Part shown: positions 28,957-37,894 of the stretch, piece after piece | Numbering within the stretch: the stretch's first letter is position 1 | Layout of the letters: the number at the start of each line of letters is the position of its first letter | Source of the DNA: JAHRVQ01 sp029941905 | GTDB lineage: Bacteria; Pseudomonadota; Gammaproteobacteria; Pseudomonadales; Azotimanducaceae | Assembly (NCBI GenBank): GCA_029941905.1 | Contig: JAPYTQ010000020.1 | Location: forward strand, 28,514 to 92,513 | Direction: 5' to 3' | Length of the DNA stretch: 64,000 nt | Notes under the pieces: model-generated | What the model saw: the letters and a program-made list of their open reading frames with translations, nothing else | Database searches by the model: none | Told to the model about the DNA's origin: nothing | Program-made: the position numbers and the translations under genes

Positions 28957-29697
28957 GTGGCCGGTAGTTCAACCACACCCGCAGGATCGTCAAGACGATC
29001 ATTTATCAAAACCATGGCACTCGGTGCAGTCTCCATACCTGCCTTAAACTCTAGCTTTAGTATTGCGAAAAGCAGGTTGCCAGTGCCTGATGCATTCGCT
29101 GCCAATCACGACCTGAAACCCCTGGTATTTGATCCCGCTAAACTGGATGGTTTGTCTGAACGGATAATGACCTCCCACTGGAAAAATAACTATGGTGGTT
29201 CCGTCAGGGCGCTTAACACCATAAAGAAGAGAATTCATCTGGCGCTGGCAGATGATGATCTTCCCGCTTTCGTTTACAATGACTTGAAAAGAGAACATCT
29301 GGTGAGAACGGGTTCTGTTGTTCTGCATGAATATTACTTTGACAATATTTCGCCTCCGGCGAATCGGGATACAGAGATTGATCGTAATCTGGCGCGAGCC
29401 TTTGGCAGCGTGAAAAACTGGGACAGGGAGTTTCGTCGAATCGGCGCCGGTCTGGGTGGCGGCTCGGGCTGGGTGATGCTGGCATGGAATGCTCACGCCA
29501 ACACGTTGGAAAATTTCTGGATGGCAGACCACATGCATGCACCCGTCGCATCCGTGCCCATCCTTGTCATGGATATGTACGAACATTCATACCATATGGA
29601 TTACGGCGCTGCGACGGCTCGTTATATCGACGCGTTTTTGCGTAATATCAACTGGGCTGTGGTTGCTGAACGACTGAACAAGGCGTTGACTACTTAG
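28957..29697 (+). CDS. Tat-exported Fe/Mn superoxide dismutase family protein
   Basis: 246 residues. Twin-arginine signal SRRSFIKTMALGAVSIPAL (about 12-30). Then a divergent Fe/Mn superoxide dismutase: metal ligands expected at His in TSHWKNNYGG, His in VVLHEYYFDN, Asp and His in VMDMYEHSYHMDYG. GGGSGWVMLAWN matches the GSGW motif. GTG start with an AGAGAGGAG ribosome binding site. Export in folded form implies periplasmic metal-loaded enzyme. The sequence is far from cytoplasmic SodB, so dismutase activity is likely but not certain. Confidence 0.85.
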   Translation: MAGSSTTPAGSSRRSFIKTMALGAVSIPALNSSFSIAKSRLPVPDAFAANHDLKPLVFDPAKLDGLSERIMTSHWKNNYGGSVRALNTIKKRIHLALADDDLPAFVYNDLKREHLVRTGSVVLHEYYFDNISPPANRDTEIDRNLARAFGSVKNWDREFRRIGAGLGGGSGWVMLAWNAHANTLENFWMADHMHAPVASVPILVMDMYEHSYHMDYGAATARYIDAFLRNINWAVVAERLNKALTT

Positions 29698-29720
29698 CAT
29701 GGTCGATATTAAGACGTCCG

Positions 29721-30584
29721 ATGAAGACTAACGCCGTTATCGTCAGCCTTTTGTTGGTGGTTATTGGCATCTGGGGATATTACCAGCGATTTTATCCCGT
29801 CCAGGGCCATGGGTCCTGGGTATTGCAGGTTGTTCACGAAAATCTCGAAGGGGTCTCGGCTTTTGTATATATAGATGAGGATCTATATTTGGTCCAGGAA
29901 TGGACGGGTGGTAAATTCAATGGCAAGTTGATGCTGATTGATGCCCAGGGCAGCCGCACAGTCTTACTCGAAAACCTGAAGAAGCCTGATGGAATGTCCG
30001 TCTATCACGGTCGTCCGATTTTCAGCCAGGAAAGCGGGGTGCATTCACTCACCAGAATTCTGGAAGAAAATATTCCCTTCAGCTTAACGCAGAAATTCCG
30101 CAATGCCGAGCAGATTGATGTGGTTCAGGAATCGGGGGTTGAAGTGATTTATGTGGTTGAGGATCTGGCTTCAGGACGCTTGCTCAAATATTTTCCGCAG
30201 GAGGAGCGGGTTGAGACTTTGTTGACGGGACTGCAAGAAAGTGAAGGTGTCGCAGTATGCGCTGATGGCTCAGTGTTAATCGCTGTAAAAGGGACCGGAG
30301 AAATCCATCGGGTGAAGCCGGACGGGACGCATCAAGTGCTGCTGTCAGGGCTGAATAAACCGGCAGGTGTATCCTGTTCCGGGGATGAGTTTTTGATAGT
30401 AGAAGATACCAGTCACGGCAACTTGTATCGTGGCACTCTGGATAACCCCGAACCCCTCGAGATCATTGCCAGTCACCTTCGATCTGCCCAATCCATCCTC
30501 AAAATCTCGCCAGGACATATTATGGTTTCGGAACAGGGAAGGGCCAGAATTATCGAATTTCGAGAAAAGGCGAGTGGACCTTAA
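29721..30584 (+). CDS. Membrane-anchored beta-propeller protein (SMP-30/strictosidine synthase-like)
   Basis: 287 residues with an N-terminal membrane anchor (VIVSLLLVVIGIWGYY, about 6-21) and propeller blades such as KKPDGMSVYHGRPIFS, QESEGVAVCADGSVLIAV and NKPAGVSCSGDEFLIVED. Similar in kind to the lipoprotein at 23823 but not a close copy. The function is unknown. It follows the dismutase gene by 23 bp and may be cotranscribed. Confidence 0.75.
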   Translation: MKTNAVIVSLLLVVIGIWGYYQRFYPVQGHGSWVLQVVHENLEGVSAFVYIDEDLYLVQEWTGGKFNGKLMLIDAQGSRTVLLENLKKPDGMSVYHGRPIFSQESGVHSLTRILEENIPFSLTQKFRNAEQIDVVQESGVEVIYVVEDLASGRLLKYFPQEERVETLLTGLQESEGVAVCADGSVLIAVKGTGEIHRVKPDGTHQVLLSGLNKPAGVSCSGDEFLIVEDTSHGNLYRGTLDNPEPLEIIASHLRSAQSILKISPGHIMVSEQGRARIIEFREKASGP

Positions 30585-30676
30585 TCTATAACCTTGCGGC
30601 TTGCAGAATAGCATCCCGCCTGATTTGTTGCCGGGGCGTAAATACTCTTTGAGGCTGCATCAATCAAAGCCGTGAA

Positions 30677-32227
30677 CTATTTGCTGATCCATTTCTCTAA
30701 CAACTCATGAAAGTGGCGCGGCTTGGTCTCGTTGTAGTCAGCAAACTGTACATAATCGCGACCGGTTGCATGTAAACCCTGCTGAACATAAGGGAGATTT
30801 CGAATATCCTGGTTGAAGACCTTGGCCAACATGCCCAGTTCCGGCGCATCGGTCCAGTCGTCATCCGGCCCCAACCAGTGAATAGGGGGGGCTTTTGGGT
30901 ATTGGCCGTTCTCCGGCATCGGTGCCAGGTAGATACACTCCATAATACACTCGTTGGGATTATTGCCATTCGGTCGAAAGCGGTAATTTATCTGGTTGAA
31001 TGATCCCCAGGGATGGAAGTTGGGAAACAGGGTAAAAAATATCGACGAGAACTCTATGTCGGCAATTTCATCAGCAATGTCGCCTATGATTGGTTTGAGG
31101 GCAGCGCGTTGCATCTCCGCCATCAGCACCATGGGATGTTTACCTGCGTCTTTGTCTTTTCCACCTTTCGACGTTTCGGCTTTTGGTAGGGTGAAGGACG
31201 GAGTGTCCAGTTGCTTGCCGCCGACCCAGGTACACATATGGGGATTCACGTCGCCGATTTCACCTTCAATCCAATCGGCATTGGGCGTAAACAGCCCGGT
31301 CTTGCCATCAGGTGCCTTGACCAGAACCTTTCCGTCATCCGTGGCTTCATAAACAAACCCATTCAAAGGATGGCGGGCACGCATGCGTCCATCCTCCGGC
31401 ATCGGTTCCCATTCGGGTATACCGCTGGCTTCCACAGCCCCACAGCGAATGGCGCGCGAGTAGTTACCGAAGACATCATATTTTGTGTCGGTGTCATTCA
31501 CACCACCGAGCAGAATTTGAGGGTGCGTTGCGATGACGTGGTATGACTCCATAAAAGCTTCAGAAGCCACTTTCCAGTTGCAGCGGATTACTCTCGCAAC
31601 ATGTGCCTTCTTGTACCTTTTTTCATAGGGAAAAAACTCGAAGTGGGACGAAAGGTCACCTACAAAATCTTCAAAGGGTTCCGAGTCCGGGTCTGGATTG
31701 ATAAAGATATATCGTCCCCAACGACCGACCTTGACCTCCGGGAGACTCTGCTCCTCCGGTTTCAGGTCCGGGAAATCCCATTGACAGGGGATCTCCTTGA
31801 GGGTGCCGTCAATATTCCAGCACCAGCCATGGAATGGGCAACGCAGGTCTTTGGCTCGTTTACCGCGGTTTTCACGCAACTTTCTTCCACGATGCAAACA
31901 ACTGTTGTAATAGGCCTTGAATTCGTCCTCGGCGGTTCGAACCACCAGAAACGACATGTGGGCTATATCGTAGGGGACGAAGTCGCCAACTTCCGGCAGG
32001 TCGTCTTCATGACATGCCATTTGCCAGACCCGTTTCCAGATTTTTTCCACTTCAAGATCATGAAATTCCTGGGATGTGTATCTTTCGATTGGAACGTGCG
32101 TTGGTCCCGGCGCAATTGGCGAGTCCCGCCGATAGCTGTCCGGGATGTTTCGTTTGTCCGTTGCGAGCAGCTTATGGTAGCCCTCATCAATGGTTCGCAC
32201 TTTGTTCTTTGATACTTTCTTGTCCAT
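30677..32227 (-). CDS. Rieske ring-hydroxylating oxygenase large subunit (1)
   Basis: 516 residues. Rieske [2Fe-2S] motif C-L-H (SCLHRGRKL, about 110) and C-P-F-H (LRCPFHGWCWNIDG, about 129). The catalytic domain has the ESYHVIATHPQ mononuclear-iron histidines (about 226-236). Longer than typical alpha subunits because of insertions in the catalytic domain. Second in a leftward pair with another Rieske protein. No ferredoxin or reductase gene is nearby, so electrons must come from elsewhere. Substrate unknown; aromatic or terpenoid compounds are possible. Confidence 0.9.
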   Translation of the reverse strand: MDKKVSKNKVRTIDEGYHKLLATDKRNIPDSYRRDSPIAPGPTHVPIERYTSQEFHDLEVEKIWKRVWQMACHEDDLPEVGDFVPYDIAHMSFLVVRTAEDEFKAYYNSCLHRGRKLRENRGKRAKDLRCPFHGWCWNIDGTLKEIPCQWDFPDLKPEEQSLPEVKVGRWGRYIFINPDPDSEPFEDFVGDLSSHFEFFPYEKRYKKAHVARVIRCNWKVASEAFMESYHVIATHPQILLGGVNDTDTKYDVFGNYSRAIRCGAVEASGIPEWEPMPEDGRMRARHPLNGFVYEATDDGKVLVKAPDGKTGLFTPNADWIEGEIGDVNPHMCTWVGGKQLDTPSFTLPKAETSKGGKDKDAGKHPMVLMAEMQRAALKPIIGDIADEIADIEFSSIFFTLFPNFHPWGSFNQINYRFRPNGNNPNECIMECIYLAPMPENGQYPKAPPIHWLGPDDDWTDAPELGMLAKVFNQDIRNLPYVQQGLHATGRDYVQFADYNETKPRHFHELLEKWISK

Positions 32228-32298
32228 TTGCTGGTTATCGCTCTTGTTTATTTTTTATTGTTTGTGATGCTCAGGTCTGTTGATGCGGCCGTGCATGA

Positions 32299-33696
32299 TT
32301 ATCTTCGTCCCTCGATATAATCGTCGATCACTTCATGAAACCGCCGTACACGACTTTCCTGCCGGGAAAGATACACTCCGGTAAACCCTCTCGACCGGAA
32401 ACCCAGTTGCTGTTGCGTGAAAATGGCAGAATCCTGGTCGATGGTCAGCCCCATACTCTTTTCTCCGAACGCAAAGACGTCATGGCTGTTCTCAGCATCC
32501 CGTTCGAAAATCCCGGCGGTTGTTCTCACCAGTGAAGTTTCTCCTTCTGGTTGGCTGGCGTACCACCAGTTGTCAAAAACACATTGCTCCGGGTCCGTGG
32601 CATGAGGTCGTGCCCGAAGGAAATGAAATCCATCAGACCAGATTGAAACCGCAAAGTTTGGGAATAACGTGTAGTGGCAGGCATCCGTGAATTGCTCGTC
32701 GGCCATATTTTCGTAGTGTGTGTATCCACGGTCAGGGCCAAGCTTCCTTTGCGCCACCTGAAGTGCTCGCCTCGTATCTTGCCCACGACCTTTAAACTCA
32801 TCCGGATCGATCTCCCACTCCCGAAGAACTGATGCAAAGGGCTCGTGAATCGCACCTTCGTCGTCTACGGCCGGACCCGCATAACCACCACGCATAATCA
32901 TCCGGTTATGGCCTTCGTCGGAAAGATCAAACCGCGTATTTTGATAGCGAGTGTCGATACCGGCGTGCATCCTTTTCGGCTTGCCTTCCATGGAACGTGG
33001 CTCAGGAGCGGGTTTGTGTACCGTGGGTACATGGTATGATTCGTTAAAGTTATCCAGCACCACTTTCCAGTTGCAGGGTAGTACAGTCGTCAGCGCAACG
33101 TAACGTTTCCATTTTTCCACTTCATAGCGTTGCCAGTCATCCCAGATAGGACCCAGATATTCTCGCAAGCCGACTTCAGGACTGGGGTCCATATTGACCC
33201 AGATAAACCCAGCAAAAGACTCGCAAGGCAGCTCTGCCAGCGTAACCTTGCCGCAGGGATTCCCCTCTGGAAAATCTTCTGCATCTGGGGCGAAATTCAG
33301 TACGCCATTACGCATAAACGCCCAGCTGTGGTATTTACAAACGAATCGACTGACGTTGCCTTTTTCTTCAGATACCAGCCTATTGCCCCTGTGCTGGCAA
33401 ACGTTGTAGAAGGCCTTGATGCTTTTGTCGTCCTGTCGGACCATGAGAATCGATTCCGGCCCGACATCTTCGCGCTGCCAGTCTCCGGGCTCGGGCATCT
33501 CTGATTCCCGCCCCAACAGCAGCCAAACTTTCGTCCACATCGATTCCCACTCCTGGTCGAAGAAATCCCTGGAAGTGTATCGACGACCTTCAATCTTGTG
33601 GCCTCGCAATTGCTGTTCAGGCCAATCGGGTAACACGTTTGGGATTGCGGCGGTACTTGCTGTCTCAGAAGGCTTATCGTCGGGTGTTGCGGACAT
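32299..33696 (-). CDS. Rieske ring-hydroxylating oxygenase large subunit (2)
   Basis: 465 residues. Rieske motif NVCQHRGNRL and RFVCKYHSWAF (about 98-129), catalytic iron motif DNFNESYHVPTVHKP (about 214-228). About 70 bp upstream of the other Rieske gene in the same direction, hence likely cotranscribed. The two differ throughout and are not a recent duplicate. Divergent from the SnoaL-like gene at 33805. Confidence 0.9.
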   Translation of the reverse strand: MSATPDDKPSETASTAAIPNVLPDWPEQQLRGHKIEGRRYTSRDFFDQEWESMWTKVWLLLGRESEMPEPGDWQREDVGPESILMVRQDDKSIKAFYNVCQHRGNRLVSEEKGNVSRFVCKYHSWAFMRNGVLNFAPDAEDFPEGNPCGKVTLAELPCESFAGFIWVNMDPSPEVGLREYLGPIWDDWQRYEVEKWKRYVALTTVLPCNWKVVLDNFNESYHVPTVHKPAPEPRSMEGKPKRMHAGIDTRYQNTRFDLSDEGHNRMIMRGGYAGPAVDDEGAIHEPFASVLREWEIDPDEFKGRGQDTRRALQVAQRKLGPDRGYTHYENMADEQFTDACHYTLFPNFAVSIWSDGFHFLRARPHATDPEQCVFDNWWYASQPEGETSLVRTTAGIFERDAENSHDVFAFGEKSMGLTIDQDSAIFTQQQLGFRSRGFTGVYLSRQESRVRRFHEVIDDYIEGRR

Positions 33697-33804
33697 GGCT
33701 GTTCCTGATCGTTTTTTTTTGAAAGTTTTTTGATTGTTTTAATTTAGTAGAACGTGTTTTCCTTTTTGATATAGTACCCCGTCTCCACTGGAAGGAAAAT
33801 AACA

Positions 33805-34215
33805 ATGAATGACAACACTGCAGATCGAATAGCATTGCAGGATGTTTTACTGAAGTACGCGGCAGGCGTGGATGACCGGGATTTTGATCTCTACCGGACT
33901 TGTTTCACTGATGATGTGGAAGTGTATGGCATGGGTAAAGAAACCGTTTACGGTCTTGAGGCATGGATGGAGTTCGTTATCGACGCCCTGTCCAAATATG
34001 ATGCAACCCAGCATATGCTCGGGCCACAGCTGGCGACCATCGATGGGGACAGGGCGACAACTCGAACTGATTTGCAGGCGCTTCATAATCTGAAAGACCA
34101 GCCAGGCAAGATGTTTATCCTTTGGGCGACCTATCTTTCAGAAATGATCCGGATCGATGGTGACTGGAAAATAAAACGACATGAATTAGTTGTGCGAGGG
34201 AGTCGAACCCAGTAG
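33805..34215 (+). CDS. SnoaL/NTF2-like protein
   Basis: 136 residues with the NTF2-like fold of SnoaL and of ring-hydroxylase beta subunits: DRIALQDVLLKYAAGVDDRDFDLYRTCFTDDV, HMLGPQLATIDGD, and WKIKRHELVVR. It could be a small subunit or a cyclase/dehydratase acting with the divergent Rieske oxygenases. Good ribosome binding site GGAAGGAAAAT before the ATG. Confidence 0.82.
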   Translation: MNDNTADRIALQDVLLKYAAGVDDRDFDLYRTCFTDDVEVYGMGKETVYGLEAWMEFVIDALSKYDATQHMLGPQLATIDGDRATTRTDLQALHNLKDQPGKMFILWATYLSEMIRIDGDWKIKRHELVVRGSRTQ

Positions 34216-34243
34216 CAGGTCTGGTATCCGGCCCAACAAGAAA

Positions 34244-34282
34244 TTACGGAGACTATTTACGGAGACTATTACGGAGACTCTT
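34244..34282 (+). repeat. Triple tandem repeat carrying three ribosome binding sites
   Basis: TTACGGAGACTAT is repeated at 34244 and 34257, then again as TACGGAGACTC ending at the ATG of the next gene (34283). Each unit holds a GGAG core. Only the last has proper spacing (7 bases). Confidence 0.8.
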
Positions 34283-35068
34283 ATGGCTTATGTAAACAAC
34301 AATAAGGCGAAACTCTACTACCAGGTCATTGGTGAGGGTAAAGCAATTACCTTCGCTCATGGTGCCGGTGGCAATGCTGCCAGCTGGTTTCAACAGATTC
34401 CGCACTTTGCATCTCACTATAAAACCATTGCGTTTGATCATCGCGCGTTTGCACGTTCTGCCTGTGATCCCGACGATTATTCATCGGAAAAATTTGCCGA
34501 TGACCTGCTGGCAATTCTTGACGACGCCGGTGTAGAAAAAACTGCGCTTGTTTGTCAATCCCTCGGTGGTTGGACGGGTATCAGTTTTTCGCTCAAGTAC
34601 CCCGAACGGGTAAGTTGTCTGGTAATGTCCCACACCACCGGCGGCATCAGCAACGAAAAAATACAGGCCGCCGTGGAGGACATCGCGAAAACCAGAGCGC
34701 CTGCAAGTGAGCCTTTTGGCAGCTGGGCGGTTGCAGCAGATTTGCCCGATAAAGATCCCGTAAAAGCCAATCTCTATAACCAGATTGGCAACTTCAATAC
34801 AAGGATTAACCTGCAGAAAATTCTTGGTGGAGTAGGGGGCAAGCGTGCCATTGTGACCAGGGAGATGTTGGCGAATTTCAATATACCTACCCTGTTCATC
34901 ACCGCATCAATGGATGTGCTGATCCCACCGGATGCAATTTATGAAGCGGCAAAGATGATCGACGGCGCGCAGACCCGGTTCTTTGACGGCATCGGCCATT
35001 CCTCCTACTTTGAGTGTCCTGATGAATTCAATGCCGTGGTGAGTGAATTTGTTGCGCGACACATTTGA
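34283..35068 (+). CDS. Alpha/beta hydrolase
   Basis: 261-residue alpha/beta hydrolase. FAHGAGGNAASWFQQIP oxyanion loop, nucleophile LVCQSLGGWTG (Ser about 94), acid ITASMDVLIPP, and His DGIGHSSYFECP near residue 246. ATG at 34283 with GGAG 7 bases upstream; the open frame runs to 34190, overlapping the SnoaL-like gene, but that extension is not family-like. Cotranscribed with the SnoaL-like gene. Could hydrolyse a ring-cleavage product or ester in the Rieske pathway. Confidence 0.88.
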   Translation: MAYVNNNKAKLYYQVIGEGKAITFAHGAGGNAASWFQQIPHFASHYKTIAFDHRAFARSACDPDDYSSEKFADDLLAILDDAGVEKTALVCQSLGGWTGISFSLKYPERVSCLVMSHTTGGISNEKIQAAVEDIAKTRAPASEPFGSWAVAADLPDKDPVKANLYNQIGNFNTRINLQKILGGVGGKRAIVTREMLANFNIPTLFITASMDVLIPPDAIYEAAKMIDGAQTRFFDGIGHSSYFECPDEFNAVVSEFVARHI

Positions 35069-35513
35069 TCGCAGCTCTGTTGTGAAATTGGTACCCAGCA
35101 GTGATCAGGACAAAGACTACTTCAGGCAATTAAATGATCATGCCTATCGTGCCCTGGTGGTCAAACAGTTTGGTTACTGGGATGAAACTATTCAAGGCAA
35201 TAACTTTGAAAACAAATGGCAGGAGCAGAATTTCCAAAAGATCATTGTTGATGGGCAACTCATCGGCGGACTCTGGGTAGAGGAGTTCGAGGAATATCAT
35301 CAATTGCGGGAGATCCAGCTTTGGCCTGACTTTCGCAATTTGGGATTCGGCACCCGACTTGTTAAGGAAGAAATTCGGAAAGCCAGACTTGCAGGCAGGA
35401 AACTGCGACTGCGGGTACTGATACAAAATCCTGCAGTTGCACTGTACAAGCGGCTTGGATTTGTCATCACCGGGACAACAACCGAACAATATCAAATGGT
35501 TCATGAGGGTTAA
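35043..35513 (+). CDS. GNAT family acetyltransferase
   Basis: 156-residue GNAT N-acetyltransferase. Acetyl-CoA site in LREIQLWPDFRNLGFGTRLVKEEI (R/Q-x-x-G-x-G/A-like FRNLGFGTRL), then NPAVALYKRLGFVITGTT near 128. GTG start at 35043 overlaps the hydrolase end by 26 bases; a GTG at 35082 is an alternative. The substrate is unknown. Confidence 0.85.
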   Translation: MNLLRDTFDRSSVVKLVPSSDQDKDYFRQLNDHAYRALVVKQFGYWDETIQGNNFENKWQEQNFQKIIVDGQLIGGLWVEEFEEYHQLREIQLWPDFRNLGFGTRLVKEEIRKARLAGRKLRLRVLIQNPAVALYKRLGFVITGTTTEQYQMVHEG

Positions 35514-35576
35514 TTCATGCAGAAATTGAGCCGGTTACGCTCGTGGACTATTACAGGATCCGGATAGGAATTGCCT

Positions 35577-35885
35577 ATGCTCGAACTTCGGCCAAACTGT
35601 GAAAATTGCGACAAGGATCTGCCGCCGTCATCCACCGAGGCGTTTATATGTACCTATGAGTGCACCTTCTGCCGCGATTGTGTGACGAACGTGCTGCACA
35701 ATGTCTGTCCAAATTGCGGTGGTGGTTTCGTTTCACGACCTATCCGACCGGTGACAGCGCACCGGGCCGGTGTAAGCCTCGAACATCAGCCCGCGACGCA
35801 TAAGAGAGTGAACACCAGGTTCAGCGAGAGAGAAATTGAGGAATTCAGCGAAACCCCGAAGGATGTAGGTCCCGCAGACCGGTGA
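35577..35885 (+). CDS. DUF1272 zinc-ribbon protein
   Basis: 102 residues. MLELRPNCENCDKDLPPSS, TYECTFCRDCV and VCPNCGGGFVSRPIRP match DUF1272, a small protein with eight cysteines likely binding two zinc ions. The function is unknown. The ATG at 35577 is preferred to the TTG six bases upstream because MLELRP is the family start. Confidence 0.9.
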   Translation: MLELRPNCENCDKDLPPSSTEAFICTYECTFCRDCVTNVLHNVCPNCGGGFVSRPIRPVTAHRAGVSLEHQPATHKRVNTRFSEREIEEFSETPKDVGPADR

Positions 35886-35903
35886 TGAAGCCCGCCCGCA
35901 TTG

Positions 35904-36740
35904 CTAACAGGTAGAAGCTGATTGGGATGGGACATCGTCATTTAAAAACTCTTCGTGTCTCGCCACTATCGCAGGCCACAGATTGCGTATCTCTGGTTCA
36001 TCAATTCCGAATACCTGCTCCAGGCGGGTTATCAGTTGCTCCGGTGAATCCAGCAAAACAGTGACAACCCCATTGCGGTTGATCGATTTGCTCAGTCGAC
36101 CCAACTGAACTTCAATCCCGTCTGCTGTGAATGTTTGGCAAACCAAAGCCAGTTTGAAAGGGGAGTCTGCATCTGTTTGCAAGCGATCACACTGGCGCTG
36201 AAGTAACCGGGTTTGTGCGGGCAACAGATTGAAATCGAATGATGGCGCCGCACCGAACATATGGTTGCGGAACCGCCAATAACCATCGTCAATTTGTTGC
36301 AGCTCCATTTGCAGACCTCGCTGTACGATCAGGCCTGGTGTTAATGGCACCGGTTCAAACAATCCATCTCCGTATCCCACATCGGTGAGGTATTGTGTAC
36401 CGCTGATGTTTACCAATAGCACCAGGTGGTTACCAAGTGCGGCATCACCCCGGGTTTCACGCATAACGCCACCGGACAGTTTCTGCACACTAAAGCCAAT
36501 TTCTTCAAGTGCCCAGGCGAGCAAACCATTCATTTCATAACACCAGCCGCCACGGCACCGGTTTACGATCTTGTCGAAAACAGGCTCAATATCCAGCGAT
36601 ACGGTACGGCCGAATTGCACGTCGATATTTTCGTAAGGGATATTCAGCAGGTGATGCTTATGGATTCGCGCCAGGGTTTCAAAATCGGCCCGCACTGGGC
36701 CTGCATAACCAATGCGATCGAGATAAGCTTGTAACTGCAT
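35904..36740 (-). CDS. nat: Arylamine N-acetyltransferase
   Basis: 278 residues. Moves an acetyl group from acetyl-CoA to arylamines or hydrazines. The Cys-His-Asp triad is visible: RCRGGWCYEMNG (Cys about 69), GNHLVLLV (His about 108) and DVGYGD (Asp about 123). PYENIDVQFG is a family motif. ATG at 36740. Next to tRNA-Gly. Confidence 0.92.
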   Translation of the reverse strand: MQLQAYLDRIGYAGPVRADFETLARIHKHHLLNIPYENIDVQFGRTVSLDIEPVFDKIVNRCRGGWCYEMNGLLAWALEEIGFSVQKLSGGVMRETRGDAALGNHLVLLVNISGTQYLTDVGYGDGLFEPVPLTPGLIVQRGLQMELQQIDDGYWRFRNHMFGAAPSFDFNLLPAQTRLLQRQCDRLQTDADSPFKLALVCQTFTADGIEVQLGRLSKSINRNGVVTVLLDSPEQLITRLEQVFGIDEPEIRNLWPAIVARHEEFLNDDVPSQSASTC

Positions 36741-36761
36741 ACATTACCTGGATAGATAAGT

Positions 36762-36835
36762 TGGAGCGGGCGAAGGGAATCGAACCCTCGTGATCAGCTT
36801 GGGAAGCTGAAGTTCTACCATTAAACTACGCCCGC
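36762..36835 (-). tRNA. tRNA-Gly (anticodon CCC)
   Basis: Reads GCGGGCG ... CGCCCGC with encoded TCCA end. Anticodon arm TCAGC-TTCCCAA-GCTGA gives anticodon CCC (glycine GGG codon). D arm TAGTTTAATGGTAGA and T arm GAGGGTTCGATTCCCTT are standard. 74 nt including CCA. It stands alone. Confidence 0.95.
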
Positions 36836-37255
36836 ATCGTTGCATACTTTGTATAGAATACTACACTGGTTGCGGGCTCAGGATAAGGGGATTCGCAGCT
36901 CCATACAACGCCTAAGGTGGATCTCAGAGGCGGGTTCCGGACCGGGCAGGGTGGTTTTTGTGTTTTCAGGCTTCTCAGATTCCTTCAGCTTTATCGAAGG
37001 GCTGTATTGGCGCAGGATTGATCCCCTCCAGTTTCCCCTCCATCAACCAATCCGATGACAGCCCGGCAGCCGGTTCGCCGCGAGGCGCAAAGTGAAAGGT
37101 AAAAGAAAGCCAATACTAACTATAAGGAGTTAGTCTCGCGGCTCGCTGGATCCGTTACTGCCAGGCCAGGTGTATACTGCGTTGTCAAATACTTGACCCC
37201 GTCAGATGCCCTCAGGAACCTGGTGAGTGCTTTAAACAAACCTTTGGAATCGAAA
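36836..37255. other. Intergenic region right of tRNA-Gly
   Basis: 420 bp without a convincing gene. The leftward promoter of tRNA-Gly must be in the first part (TATTCT-like hexamer near 36860 on the minus strand). A 72-codon frame (36840-37058) has no recognisable content. Confidence 0.5.
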
Positions 37256-37894
37256 ATGTCAGAACTCACTTTATATTATGCGGTACCCTCCCGAGGCATG
37301 GTTGTGCATTGGATGCTGGAAGAGCTGGGTCAACCCTATGAACGCAAACTGATGGACTTTGGCGCAGAAGAACATAAGACACCTCAATACCTGAAGCTCA
37401 ATCCAATGGGAAAGGTGCCAACCCTTTGTCACGGAGAAACGGTGGTGACAGAAACAGCGGCAATCTGTGCTTATCTTGCAGATGCATTTCCCGAGGCGGA
37501 GCTGGCAATACCCGTGGATTCACCGTTGAGAGGGGACTATTATCGATGGCTGTTCTTTGGTCCAGTCACGGCGGAAACAGCGATCTTGTGGAAAGCGCTA
37601 GGCAACGTGCAGACTGAGATCGACTACAAACCGTTTGCCGAGGTGGAAGAGGTCGCATCGATTCTTGAGTCTGTTCTGCAAGGAAGGGAATATATTGTCG
37701 GTGATCACTTTACTGCGGCTGACGTGATCATAGGCAGTACCATCATGTGGGGTTTGCGTTTGATGCCGGTAATGCCTGCTCTCCCCGGGCTTGTTAGATA
37801 TTGGGAAAACCTGGAAAAGCGCCCGGCTTATCAGCGAGTGAATGCAATTGATCAAAAAATAATGGCGGATAATGAAGAGGAGAATCTGGGATGA
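37256..37894 (+). CDS. Glutathione S-transferase
   Basis: 212 residues. Thioredoxin-like N-domain (LTLYYAVPSRGMVVHWMLEELG, KLNPMGKVPTLCHGETVVTETAAICAYLAD) with the glutathione gamma-Glu motif ETAAI, then an all-helical C-domain (FTAADVIIGSTIMWGLRL). ATG at 37256; the frame extends to 37193 but the standard start is MSELTLYY. The stop overlaps the following aldo/keto reductase start by four bases, so they form an operon. Confidence 0.92.
   Translation: MSELTLYYAVPSRGMVVHWMLEELGQPYERKLMDFGAEEHKTPQYLKLNPMGKVPTLCHGETVVTETAAICAYLADAFPEAELAIPVDSPLRGDYYRWLFFGPVTAETAILWKALGNVQTEIDYKPFAEVEEVASILESVLQGREYIVGDHFTAADVIIGSTIMWGLRLMPVMPALPGLVRYWENLEKRPAYQRVNAIDQKIMADNEEENLG

Noticed and set aside
36840..37058. 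72-codon frame next to tRNA-Gly
   Set aside because: No recognisable features and it overlaps the likely tRNA promoter.
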